A DNA stretch of 64,000 bases from Ceratobasidium sp. AG-K (taxonomy: Eukaryota > Basidiomycota > Agaricomycetes > Cantharellales > Ceratobasidiaceae), in assembly GCA_037039685.1 (NCBI GenBank), contig JAWNGF010000005.1, positions 1 to 64,000 of the forward strand, read 5' to 3'. Shown piece by piece: positions 32,372-43,420 of this stretch. Positions within the stretch are counted from its first letter, which is position 1. Each line of letters begins with the position of its first letter. The notes beneath the pieces are model-generated. The model did no database searches and was not told the origin of the DNA. It worked only from the letters and a program-made list of their open reading frames with translations. Both the position numbers and the translations under genes were made by a program.

Positions 32372-35094
32372 TGTAAGGAGCAAAAGAGGTTAAGTGCATG
32401 TAGAGAGTAAAGCAAGTTTGAAAGTGAGCAAGTTTTGCAAGTTGAGTAGTTTTTGTGTTGGGCTCTCCCTCTAATACCTCCTGGTTTGTAGTTTGAGGTG
32501 TTGGTGCTCCTGGGAAATCTTTTAGGAACTTCCTCATGATTCCTCCGAGGTGTCCAAAATCTTCTGCCTGTTGTTCTGTGCCTCCCTTAGCATTGTACCC
32601 CTTCCATCTGACCCTATAGAAAAGTCCTTCCTTTGGCATTTTCCAGTTCACAATTTTTTCCACTTTGTATTCTTCCTCTCCTTCTGTTTTCACCGGTGGG
32701 GGTTGGGGTTGGTTTCTTTGGAAATTATTGTCCTCATTGTAAGGGCTAAGCAGGTTGTTATGGAAAACAGCGTGTATCTTTATTGTCTTCGGAAGATCCA
32801 ATTTGAAGGTGTGGCTAGAGACAACCTTTTTGACTTTGAACGGGCCATGTTTTTTGTTGTCAAGTTTCTTGTTGGATTGATCCGTCTTTATGTTTTGCCC
32901 AAGTAGCCAAACCAGGTCTCCCTCCGTGTTTTTGGGTGGTTGGCTTTCCTCTGTTTTGTTTCTATGCCATTCCATGGCTGCTTTGGCTTTGTCCCACACC
33001 TTCTGCCAACTGTCTGCTTTGTTGTTTGCCTCTGGAGTGGTTGTTTCTTTTGTTGAAATATTCCAAAAGGGTTCCCTGCTGTAGACAATTTCAAAAGGAG
33101 TTTTCCCTGTGATGCTATGCCTTTGGTTATTGTAGCAGAATTCTGCAATGGGTAGAAGTCTGGCCCAATTATCCTGTTGGTGATTTACAAATGTTTGTAA
33201 CCAGGCTTCTAGCCACTGGTTTATTTGTTCCGTTATTCTGTTGGTTTGGCAATGGTATGCTGTGCTGAAGTTTGGTGTGGTACTGATCTTCTCATATAGA
33301 GCTTTTAGGAATTTGCTGTTGAATGTTGTTCCCCTATCGGATACTGTACTCTGTGGAAAACCGTGAAGCTTCCATATGTTCTCCAGGAAGATCTCGGCCA
33401 ATTGTTCCGCTGTTGTTGATTCTTTACAGGGTATGAAATGTGCCATGCAAGAGAATCAATCCACAACCACCAATATGCTGTCACTCCCATGTGACTTAGG
33501 GAGTTTGGTAATGAAGTCGTATGCAATTTCCTCCCATGGACCATTTGGGATTTCCGGCGGTTTCAATGGTACATGAGTTTTTGTTCCCTTTGCCCTCTGG
33601 CATTGTTTGCATGAGTCTATGTATTTGTTCACCATGGACTTTAATCATGGCCAGTAGTATCTTCTTGAGATAAGTTCCAGTGTGTGTGCGTGTCCTTGGT
33701 GACTGGTGACTGGTGAGTCATAGTGTATTCTCATGATTTTCAACCTTATGTCCTTGTCTTCCGGGACATAGATTCTCCCATTGAACCAGAGGAGGTTTTC
33801 TTCAAAATTGTACTTCTTGATTCCTTGTTGCACTGATTTTGGTAGGTCCTCCTTCTTTTTGCATAGTTCTATGATTTGGCTAATGCTTTTGTCTTCCGTT
33901 TGTACTTCTCTGATGTCCGCAATGATATTGAACTTCATGTCTCCAGAGAACCCCTTGAATTGTTCCTCCTTGATCATTACTTGTTCTGCTGTTGGAATGT
34001 TGCTATGGTCGCTCCTTCTGGATAGTAGATCTGGTTTAGTTGAAAGGATGCCTGGTTGGTACACAATTTCGAAGTTGTAGGATGCCAGAATCTGGTGCCA
34101 GCAAGCGTGGCGTCTGTTGAAGGTTGTTGCCTTCTTCCAATATTGCAGATTTCAGTGATTGGTGTAGATCGTGATCGGTTCCTTTGTTCCTTCCAGGTGC
34201 AAACGCCAGTGTTTGAGTGCTTCTATGATTGCCATGAGTTCCTTGTCATGCACATTGTAATTCAATTGTGCTTGATTGAAGGATTTTGATAGGAAAGCAG
34301 TTGGATGTAAGAATCTGTCTTCCTGTTTCTGCAAAAGGATGGTGCCCATGGCCACACTGCTTGCGTCGGTCTCCAAGATGTAAGGTTTTTCTGGGTCAGG
34401 ATGTCGCAATAAAGGTTCCTTGCAAATCTCTGTTTTTAAATTATCAAACACTTCTGGTTGTTCCATCTCCCATTTCCATTTTTGGTCTTTTCTGGTCAGG
34501 ATTGTCAAGGGCTTGGCCAATCCACTGAAGTTTGGAACAAATCACCTGTAGAAATTGGCAAATCCTAAGAATGCTTGCACCTGCTTGACTGTTCTCAGCT
34601 CCTTCCATTCTTTAATTGCTTTGACCTTCTCTTCCTGCATCAATATTCCCTCTTTGCTGATGTTGATGCCTGTATATACTAGTTTCTTCACAAAGAATTT
34701 GCACTTGGGAAGTTTTGCAAATAGGTTGTTGTCCAGGAGGATTTTGAGAACTTTTTGTACATCTTCAACGTGTTGGCTCCAATCTTTAGAGAAGATTAAT
34801 ATGTCATTGATGTACACAATGACACAGATATCAATAAGGTCATGGAAGATATGGTTCATGTATCGTTGAAATGTTGCTGGGGCGTTCTTCAGTCCAAAGG
34901 GCATGACAATGTACTCAAATAATCCTTCCTTGGTTCGGAATGCCGTTTTCCACTCATTGCCTTCCTTTATTCTGATGTTGTTGAATCCCATGCGTAAGTC
35001 TATCTTTGAGAAGATCTTTGCATCCTTGATTTTGTCCAGAAGATCCTCCATAAGTGGCATAGGAAATCAATTGTCTCTGGTGATTTTGTTCATA

Positions 35095-36637
35095 CAGTAT
35101 GCAACAAAATTATGCAGACTTTCAGTGCTTGTAACGTATACGTGTCATATTGATGGAGCCAGCCATCCAATAAATATATAAAATTAAGTAAAAGGTATAG
35201 AGGCATGAGAAATACAGGATAGAAAAAGAACGACATGATTTGGTAAGGAAATGGTTGAGTTATGAGCAAAACATATCATGGGGGTTCTCTGTACAATTTA
35301 GTAACGGGAAAAATGGTGACCTCAATCAGTAGCGAATAGCACCTCCTTTCCATTTCAAAACCAGTGCCATCCTCTTTGGCATACTCTCAATCAATTTCTG
35401 ACAATATTCAGGTGCAAACCCATTCCATTCGTCTTGAACTTGCTCCCAGAGCTCGAGGATCCCGTTGGGCAAGTTTTTGTAGGTTCCAAGACGCCTTTGC
35501 AGCTCTGCCCACAGATTTTCAATTGGGTTGAGGTCTGGTGAGTATGCTGGCCACTCCAGTACCTCCATTCCAGAATCTTCAAACCACTTGAGACAAATTT
35601 TAGCCTTGTGGGCACTTGCATTGTCTTGTTGGAAAATCACCGTCTCTGGCTCCAACCCTAAATGCTCAACACTGTTGCTGAGTTCTTCCTTCAAAATCCG
35701 CAGGTATAACTCCTTAGCAAGTGTTCCTTCTATCCTGCACCCAATCCTGGTTCCCTCATATCCTATACACCCCCAGAACATCAAAGACCCGCCGCCAAAA
35801 TTTCCTGTCTCCACTGTCAGCCTCTCAAAAAGCTCCTTCCCTCCACAAACCCAGCCCCATTTGACGCCATTGGACCCCAGACAATTGATCTTTGTTTTGT
35901 CCAACCATAACACCTGTTTTCAATCTTCTATTGCCCAATTCTGGTGTGCCAGGGCAAAGGCAAGTCACTCCCTCCAAGCACGTGCAGTGAGCTTTGGTTC
36001 TTGACCTTCTTCACGGCCTTAAGACCAGCGCTTTTCAAGGCACGTCGAACTGTTTGAGGATGCATGGTGACCCCTGTAATGTTTGACAGTAATTGCGTGG
36101 CTTGGGTAGCCAATACTGAATTTCCGTGGGTGACAAGACACACAGCATGGCGGACTGCGGTTGGGCAAAGTTTGCGGGGCCGCCCACTTGCAGGCTTTGG
36201 GAGGTCAGGACAATGCTCAGCACATACACTAGTCACTGTACCACGTGCAACGCGGCAATCAGAGACAATTTGAGTGACGGAGTGTCCAGAATCGAGTCCA
36301 CAGAGGATAGAATTGAGCTTATGCTCAGAGATTGCTTTGGGCATGATTGACGTGAGAAATGATTGATTTAATGTCTTGTAGGAACCATTACAATATTTAT
36401 ATACCCGGTAGGCTGGTCAGAAACACGTTACAAAATTGTACACACATACTGTGAGTTTTGTCTGATTTATTACTCTGCCATTTCTGCATGGAACTCTGCG
36501 CAACAAACTGGAGCCGTTATCTCACATGTTTTACTACCCATCTGAGTTTTTCATTCAATTATTAGGGGTTTTGGCTGGAGTGTACAACTGAGACATTACA
36601 AAGGTGCCCGGCGTTTGTACAAATTTGTTGCAAACTA
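35095..36637 (-). mobile_element. second Tc1-type transposon (different family)
   Basis: 1543 bp, flanked by TA (35093-35094 and 36638-36639). Inverted ends are short and imperfect: CAGTATGCAACAAAATT on the left, TAGTTTGCAACAAATTT as the reverse complement on the right. It interrupts the C1 RT between LVQ and NKITRD. GC content and CpG look higher than in the host element. Confidence 0.85.
35326..36344 (-). pseudogene. Tc1-type transposase (DD34E), frameshifted
   Basis: Start MPKAISEHKLNSILCGLD, same N-terminal layout as the other Tc1 family here (two helix-turn-helix parts, a GRPRK hook at about residue 56, MHPQTVRRALKSAGLKAVKK). A frameshift near 35,960 and a TGA near 35,920 break the link between the DNA-binding part and the catalytic part. 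The catalytic part (35,913-35,326) has WLDKTKIN (D kept, the following E changed to K), D in FQQDNASAHK and E in SPDLNPIENLW with 34 residues between. Related to, but clearly distinct from, the pair at 24.8 and 42 kb. Confidence 0.88.
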
Positions 36638-37385
36638 TAGGACCAAAGTGTTGGACCAATCTGAGTTCCCTAGGTCCTTCTGGGTTCTTGGTGTCTTGCC
36701 CTTATTTGACAAAGAAAGTTGCTGCGGCTACTGGCGATTTGCTTGGACAGATCTTTCCGGCAGCTAATTCTTCATCAAGGTACTTCCTAAGGGCAATAGA
36801 TTCCGCAAGAGATAAGGGGATGGGCCTAGCTGGTTTAGGAAGTTCTGCTCCTTCCACCAAGTCAATGGAACAGTTGTAGGGTCAATGGTCTGGAATACGT
36901 TTGAATTTTTCTTCACTGAAGACCCCTGCAAAGTCTTTGAATTCTTCTGGTATGTCTTCTATTTCGGCAATTCTTCCAATAATAGACTCCAGTCGCCATG
37001 AGATAGTTTTCAAGTGCCAATCGATGATAGGGTTGGCTTCTTCCAGCCATCCTAGTCCCAAGATTATGTCTGTTTCTCCTGTTGGCATAGCAGAGAAACT
37101 TTGTTGGAATTCTTTCCCTTTGAGGTCAAATTTTAGGTCAGCCTTGAAGCGAATTTGGTGTGCAAGTTCTTTTCCTTGGATTCCAATAACCTTCCATGGA
37201 GTTGAGAGTTCTTTTAGTGCAATGTTGTTTCTTTGGGCCCATGTGATGTCAATGAAGTTTTTTGAGGCTCCTGAATTGATCAGAGTGGCTACAGGTGCTG
37301 TGATTCCAGTAATGTTGGTGTAAACAATTGTTGATTCTCTGGTTGCTCTAAGGTACATTGTATCCATTACTGGTTCCTTGGTCTC

Positions 37386-39394
37386 TCCACACACAGTTAG
37401 AGGGAGACCCTGTCTTTTCCCAATTCTGGTTCATCCTCAATTTTTCCTTCTTGTCCTTTTAGTCCTGGTTCTTCCTTCTTCTACTCCTTTTCTGGACATT
37501 TTGCTAGCATGTGTTTATCTGATCCACATTTCAAGCATCTTTTGGACAAGATCCTTGCTTTGTAAATGTTGTCAGGCAGTCTTTTCATGGAACTGGATGA
37601 TGAAGCTATTGTTTTTCTTCCCATGGTATTCCTGATTGCCTGTAGCTTCTGATCAATGGAGTTTGCAATTGAGATCCACCAGTCCAGAGATAACTCCCGC
37701 TCTGTTCCATCTTTGTTAATTAGGGTTAACTCAAATCGGGCTAGCTTGGTCTTGACTTCAGGCTTCAGCCCTTCCTTGAATTGATTAATCACAGCTTCTT
37801 GGCCCCAGTTTACGTTGACCAATAAATATTGGAATTCAGAAGCATAGTTTGCTACCAAATTGTTCTGCTTGCACTTCTGGATATTGGCTTTGGCCTTTGC
37901 TTTCTTGTTTGGCTTGCTGAATTGTTCCATGAAATGGGCTCTGAAGTTTCCCCATGAGGCTAGGTTTTTGTTATTCTCTCCCTGGTTTAGTGATCGTAGC
38001 AATACTTGTGCCCAATGAGTAGCCGCCTTGTTCTTGGTTTTGAAGTTGGCAAGTGCTTCACGGATCCATTCTTCATGAGAATTGTACTGATTGCCTAATC
38101 GGACAAAATAGCTTTCCATTTGTGTGATGAACATTTCGGCTCCTTCCCCCTTTTTTCCGTCAAAGGGTTCCGGTTGTGTGACTTTTGGGTGACGAGATTC
38201 CCTGCCAGTGTTAGGATTTTCAGTGAGGCGTTGGAGCCTTTGTTCTAGTTCGTCAATTTGGGTTGATTCGGCCTCTGGATGTGATGGGGAATTTGATTGT
38301 CTAGATGGATTCTCAGCATGTAATGATGCTTTGTCCATTTCTTCTCAAAGATTATTGATAGCTTCTTGTATTGTGGTGATTCGCGTAGTGTTGGCGGTTC
38401 CTTCTTGTTGCAGGTTTTCCAAGCCTTGTGTCACAGCTTCATTCCATTTGAGCTTTCCTTGCCTAGTGGTATTGAGTTCTTTGTGGACATTGTTTACAAG
38501 TCCTTGTGTGTTTGTAACCTCATTTTGTAGTTGGGTTACATCTTGACCAACTAGGAAGGTGTTATGTTCACTGTTTCTTGCGGCATTGAGAATATCTGTG
38601 AGGGTTCCTTGAAGAGTGTTGATGGAGTTGTTGAAGATCTGCTGATTATTTGCCAAGACCTGGGTGGCCTGTTCTAACCTGTTGAGTCTTCTGTCAATCA
38701 CTATTCCCATTCCCTCAATGACCCTTAAGAGTGTGTTGTGTCTTCCAAGGTGAAGATCATCAAGGTCATCAAGATTGCCAATCACGGTTCTACTGCTGGA
38801 GCTGGAACTTGAACTGAGATTTCCAGGTACGTCTTGGTCCTCCGTTGTTGGTTGCTGGGAATATCCTTGTGGTCCATATGGCAGTGCAGGGTTTATGGGT
38901 GTCACGGCTTGGGAGCTTATTGGGATTGGACCGGCATTGGTGATAGTACCTCCAATCTGGGGAACTTGCGGAGCATGTGGAATGTGTGGCGTAGGTGGGG
39001 GTCTGATAGGGACAAGGGATATGCCCCCATGAGCTTCAGGCTGGGGGGAAAAGAACTGTCTTCTGAATGCCATGGGCCATAGTGGACGTGAGGGTCCGGG
39101 ACTTGCGTTAGAAATGGGAATTCAAATTGTGGTTGGTGTGGGGTCATCGGTGATATCTCCTGGTTCCCTATTAATAATTGTAGGTTCTTCTTGGATGACT
39201 GAAGCATTTTTGGTATTGAACGTTCTGGGCATAGAAGCTTGACTTTGTGCTCGAGACCTTGCTGGTCCTCCAGCCCGTGCTTGTGCGATATCTTGTTCAT
39301 TGAGAGAACTTGTGGGTCTTGCAGCCCTACTTGGTCCTCTCCTTGTTGATAGTGGGGTTGAGAGGCGTGATCCTGCATCCTCCTGGATGGACAT
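37386..39394 (-). pseudogene. C1 gag
   Basis: Begins MSIQEDAGSRLSTPLSTRRG at 39,394. After codon 90 a TGA (39122-39124, after PTPTTI) interrupts the frame; the same TGA is present in C2. The frame continues FFSPQPEAHGGISLVPI, a Ser-rich stretch, a coiled-coil stretch (TQVLANNQQIFNNSINTLQG), TAA near 38,345, then the capsid core GAEMFITQMESYFVRLGNQ and a zinc knuckle CLKCGSDKHMLAKC (C-x2-C-x4-H-x4-C). A TAG follows at 37481-37483; in the same frame the end RVSL-TAA is reached at about 37,386. Gag would build the particle and package RNA. Confidence 0.85.
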
Positions 39395-39398
39395 GATT

Positions 39399-39416
39399 GA
39401 TAAGCTTGTTTTGTAA
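39399..39416 (-). promoter_or_regulatory. self-primer binding site of C1
   Basis: Minus strand TTACAAAACAAGCTT directly after the 5' LTR. ACAAAACAAGCT is complementary to AGCTTGTTTTGT inside the LTR, about 30 bp after TATATATA. Same layout as in C2 and C3. Confidence 0.75.
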
Positions 39417-39873
39417 TGTCGTAAGCTTCTTCTTGGTGGCTATGAGACAAGCTGCAATGGAGAGTGGACGGCACTAAGACCTAAGCGACCTCTTGAACCG
39501 CAACACACTTAAGTGTCTGTAGGCACTTGAGGGTAGGGGTGGTTCAAAGTGTCACTCAGAAGGGATGTTTGACGAGACAAAACAAGCTGGGGTTTACCCG
39601 GCTTGTTAGTCCTCTATATATATTCAAGAAGAGGGCAAGTCATACAAGGTGCAGCCACATGAGTCAAAGCAGTCAACCAATCAGGAGTGTCTGTATGAGT
39701 CATGCTGTATGAACAGACATGACTTGTGCAAAGCACACCTGCGTTACACAATGTAACAGGAAAACCACACGGAGGTGGCAACGCTGTGGGAAAAGAGAAA
39801 CAAAACATAACACACAGTCACAAGACAGGGCAAGACGCAGACAAGTCCAATGGAGTGAGCAAGGCCCACAACA
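39417..39873 (-). repeat. 5' LTR of C1
   Basis: 457 bp, same length as the 3' LTR, with a moderate number of differences, and containing TATATATA near 39,615-39,622. Ends at the GAAGC target duplication. Confidence 0.9.
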
Positions 39874-41482
39874 GAAGCCTTCTAGCCACTTGTTGGTGTT
39901 TTCCAGTAGCGCATCTGTTTCAGGGTGGTATGCTGTGCTGAAAGTAGGGTGTATTCCTAGACACCTGTATACTACTTCTAGGAACTGTGATTTGAAGGTT
40001 GTTCCTCTGTCTGATACTGTGGTTTTGGGGAATCCATGGATTTGCCATATATGTTGGACAAAGATCTCTGCTGGTTGTTCCAAGTTTGTTGCTTTTTTAC
40101 AGGCAATGAAATGTGCCATTCTTGAGAAGTGATCAATTACTACCAGGATACTATCTTTGCCTTCCAACTTTGGTATCTTGACAATGAAGTCATATGCAAT
40201 GTCTTCCCATGGCTATTCAGGATGAGGTAATGGTCTCAGGGGGACTGATTGTTTACATCCCTTCCCCTTTGGCATGTTGCACATGAGTCAACATATTGGT
40301 TGACTTGTGCTTTCATGCCTGGCCAGTAGTATTTTGTTGATGTAAATTCAAATGTTCAGGCTTGTCCTTGGTGTCCAGCTATTTGGCTGTTGAGATATAG
40401 CCTTAGGATATTTAGTCGTATGTCCTTATCTTCAGGGATGACAGTTTTCCTTTGGTACCAAAGAAGGTTTTTGTTGAACTCATAGTCCCTGAATTGCTTT
40501 TTTATGGTTGGGGGTAGATCTTCCTTTCCCTTGACCATTGATACCTGGGTACTAAGGTTTTTGTCCTCTTCTTGTCCTTCCTTGATTTCTGAAATGATAT
40601 CAATTCCAAGGGCAGCAGAGAATCTTTTGAAAGTTTTGGCAGACATCATGACTTGTTTTTCAGTAGGTCATTGTAGTTGCTTCTTCTAGGCAGTATGTCT
40701 GGCTTTGTGGATATTTTTACTGGTCAATAGTGTGATTTGTAGTTATATGATGATGGTAGTTGGTACCATCTGCTGTGTCTTCTATTGAAGATTATGGTAT
40801 TTTGGCAATCAACAAGGTTTCAATGGTCCATATACACAATTATTAGGAGCTTTGTTCCTTTGAGGTGTACATGCCAGTGGGTAAGGGCTTCAATGATGGC
40901 TAGGAGCTCCTTGTTGTGGGTATTGTAGTTGAGCTCAGCTGGCTTGAATCCCTTGGATTGAAAGCCAATTGGATGTAGATACCCATCTGATTGTCTCTGG
41001 GACAGTATTGCTCCCATCACTACTCCTGAGGTGTCTGTCTCTAGGTAGTACTGTTTTGATTTGTTGGGGTGTGCAAGCAATGGATCTGTTGATATGAGTG
41101 GTTTTGGTTCATCAAAGGCATTTTGATGTTCCTCATTCTATTCCAATTTCCTGTCCTTATGAGTCAATTGTGTTAGGGGTTTGACAGCTGTCAATAGGGA
41201 TACTACAAATTTTCTGTAGAAGTTTGCAAATCCTATGAAGGAATGTAGTTGTTTTGCTATTTTGGGTATATGCTATTCTAGGAATGTCTTGACCTTGTCT
41301 TTGTGCATGTAAATCCCATGTTCATCTATGACAAATCCCACCCAGTCAGCCTTCTTCTTGTAGAAGTGGCATTTCTTGATGTTTCCATATAGGTGGTTTT
41401 GTTGTAGCCTTTCTAGGACTGCTCTCACATCCTTTGTGTACTGTGATCTTTCTCTGGATATGAAAAGGATATCACCAATATG
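39874..41482 (-). pseudogene. A1 pol middle: second half of RT, RNase H, integrase
   Basis: Reading on the minus strand from 41,482: YIGDILFISRERSQYTKDV (YxDD changed to YIGD), KCHFYKKKADWVGFV, then RNase H (LETDTSGVVMGAILSQ), the integrase zinc part (40,400-40,250) and core 40,167-39,874 (DSILVVIDHFSRMAHFIAC, SDRGTTFKSQFL, ETDALLENTNKWLEGF). It ends at the C1 target site. Stops and frameshifts at several points. Together with 22,632-24,477 it makes one RT. Confidence 0.85.
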
Positions 41483-42825
41483 CAGTGCTGCAAAAAATCA
41501 ATCACAAAAACCATGTGCAGGTAGTGCAGGCCAGCTGGGGGATGGTGTGTTGAATTATGTCAGCCAGTTGCCATATGCAAGGTCACTGTGCTTTTTGGCT
41601 ACCAAATGAGTCATGTTTGGCCTTGTTTGGATCTGTGGTTGGGGAGAAATGCAACATCTGCCAAAAAGGTTCTTGCAATCAATTGTTTGCAAGGCATACA
41701 TGGATAACAAAGTCAGACAAAATCTGTAGTTAATGGACCCCCCCTTAGCCTTGATCACCTCCCTCATCCTATTGGGCATGCTGCTGATCAGATTCTGACA
41801 CAGCTCTGGCTCCACCTTCTCCCACTCCACCTGAAACCTTTCCCACAGCTCCAAAACCCCCCTTGGAGGATGTTCATGCTCCCCCAGCCTCCTTTTGATG
41901 ATGCCCCATAAGTTTTCAATTGGATTGAGATCTGGGGAGTTGGAAGGCCATTCCATGACCTCAAAACCATTGTCAGCTAGCCAATTTGTTGCCAATTTGG
42001 ACTTGTGAGCAGGAGCATTGTCCTGTTGGAAGATAATGTCTTCCACCTCCTTCCCATGATACTCCAAAGTCTGCATCAACTCATCCTCCAAAATCTCCAC
42101 ATAGACCTCCTTGGTAACTGTGTCTTCAATCTTGGTAGCATAGCCAGGCCCATCCCAACAAAAACAGCCCCAAATCTGAATAGACCCTCCACCTGAGTGA
42201 GCTGTGGGCTGGATAGCTGCACCACTAAGCTCCTGGCCAGGCCTAATCCACACCCATTGTTGGCCATCTGACCCTAGGCGGTTGATTTTGGTCTCATCTG
42301 ACCACATGACCCCTTTCCAGTCCTTGACAGTCCAGTGGCAGTGGGCATGAGCAAAGGATAGTTAAGCATTGCAGATATGTTTAGGGAGTTTGGGCTTTGT
42401 AACCTTCTTCTTGGCCTTGAAACCAGCATCCTTGAGTGTCTGGCAGACAGTTTCACGGCTAAGAGTGTGCCCCTCAGCTGTCCTGTATGTCCTAGCCACA
42501 GAGGAAGCAGTTGCAGAGTTGCCATTGGTGACAGAGCAAACCAGGTGGTGAGTTGTAGCAGGGGTGACTTTGAGAGGATGGCCTGGGGGTTTGCAAGGAA
42601 GGTTGGGACAGTGTATATTGCGCAGTTTAGAGATGTGTCCCTCACTAACTCCAGTAGTCCTAGAGATTTCAGCATGACAGAGGCCAGCATCAAGCTTAGC
42701 AAGCACAGAAACAAGCTTGGAGGGGGAAATGGCCTTAGGCATGAAGGACAAGAGCTGGAGGGGTGCTGCAGTCCTGGGTGGTGAGCAGGGTGGTAGATAT
42801 ACAACTGGGGGTGCCACTGACATCA
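41483..42825 (-). mobile_element. Tc1-type transposon, copy 2 (3' part)
   Basis: 1343 bp; together with 58,198-58,470 (273 bp) it totals 1616 bp, exactly the length of copy 1. The two parts are separated by the A2 retrotransposon and its CATCA duplication. Its outer flank TG instead of TA at 41481-41482 is a point change (TA is at 41479-41480 in the RT tyrosine codon context). Confidence 0.92.
41555..42742 (-). pseudogene. Tc1-type transposase (DD34E), copy 2, one internal stop
   Basis: Near-identical to copy 1 (I noticed only a few replacements, for example SINYR for SINYG and NLFG for NFFG). It has the same DD34E residues, the same TAA after KHICNA (42362-42364) and the same lost terminator. 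Sharing both defects means one copy derives from the other, both were moved in trans by an intact relative, or gene conversion has made them alike. Confidence 0.9.
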
Positions 42826-43380
42826 TGTTGCAACCCTCTATGCCGGTTGACCAACAACAGTGACTGTTCTTGCCTTAGTCATAGAGACTGGCCTCAATAT
42901 GCCTGACAGGCTCCTTAGACTGTTTGCTAAGTTGCTAGTGCAACCTTAGCGTCAATATTGATGATGGTCAAAGGCCCACTTAGATGAGAGACAAAGGCTG
43001 TAAGGCCTTTGGGACTTAGAGTGCACTCTGAGGGGAGAGATGATGAGGCAAAGCAAGCTGGAGTAATTCCATGCTTGCAAGCCAGTATATATAGCCTGAG
43101 GCAAAAATGCCTCAAAGTGGTACAATACAAATACTGGCCAATCAGGCACCAGTATCAGTCAGCAATCACAAAGTACTTCTGGAAGAATATTCCAGAAGCA
43201 CAATCCTTCCAAGGGAAAAGATCCAGAAGACAGCAAGGCCGTATGGGCCATGGTGACACATCATCCATACACTGCACTAAACGCAGGAGAGGGCACTACA
43301 TTGTACATTGGGCGCTTAAGGGGCCAGAGTCCAAGCCACACACAGTCAGAGTCCAAGGATGTTGTACATGGGTCATGACA
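42826..43380 (-). repeat. 3' LTR of A2
   Basis: 555 bp, near-identical to the 5' LTR at 57,638-58,192, suggesting that A2 is a young insertion. Internal side followed on + by TTGCCCCCCCTTTAGG, the complement of the polypurine tract (43381-43396). Confidence 0.92.
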
Positions 43381-43420
43381 TTGCCCCCCCTTTAGGTCGG
43401 GCATATGGGACCATGCATGA

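Larger units (their letters stand above)
32286..37394 (-). pseudogene. C1 pol, broken and split by Tc1-type element
   Basis: Protease 37,394-36,882 reads TLINSGASKNFIDI, so the catalytic Asp has become Asn. RT is interrupted at 36,637 by the transposon and resumes at 35,094. 35,060-34,542 contains [18 protein letters not shown] and [12 protein letters not shown]: YxDD has become YIND. RNase H 34,520-34,152 has LETDASSVAMG and then a stop. Integrase zinc part near 33,700 (HYDSPVTSHQGHAHTLEL); core 33,446 onward has SDRGTTFNSKFL and an altered third region (QTNRITEQINQ). Chromodomain at about 32,650-32,560 (YRVRWKGYNAKGGTEQ), missing the usual acidic W-E end. Several stops and frameshifts. Non-functional. 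Confidence 0.9.
31106..39873 (-). mobile_element. LTR retrotransposon C1 (chromovirus), nested in A1
   Basis: 8.8 kb on the minus strand with 457-bp LTRs (39,417-39,873 and 31,106-31,562) and the 5-bp target duplication GAAGC (31101-31105, 39874-39878). It sits in the integrase of A1. It contains a different Tc1-type transposon at 35,095-36,637; without it the element is about 7.2 kb, the same as C2. Confidence 0.95.
29050..41482 (-). mobile_element. LTR retrotransposon A1, 3' half (carries nested C1)
   Basis: Minus-strand order from the right: rest of RT (41,482 down), RNase H, integrase, interruption by C1 (31,106-39,873, duplication GAAGC), end of integrase, extra gene, polypurine tract, 3' LTR. 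Sequence on the two sides of C1 joins directly: CTTCTAGCC at 39,878 continues the IN reading that resumes at 31,105. Its 5' half lies at 22,632-24,477 on the plus strand. Confidence 0.85.

Noticed and set aside
41300..42830. Idea that the two sister Tc1 copies inserted independently at the same RT codon in two A copies
   Set aside because: Each copy has A sequence on one side only, and the two A pieces are complementary halves; two independent hits would leave A on both sides of each.
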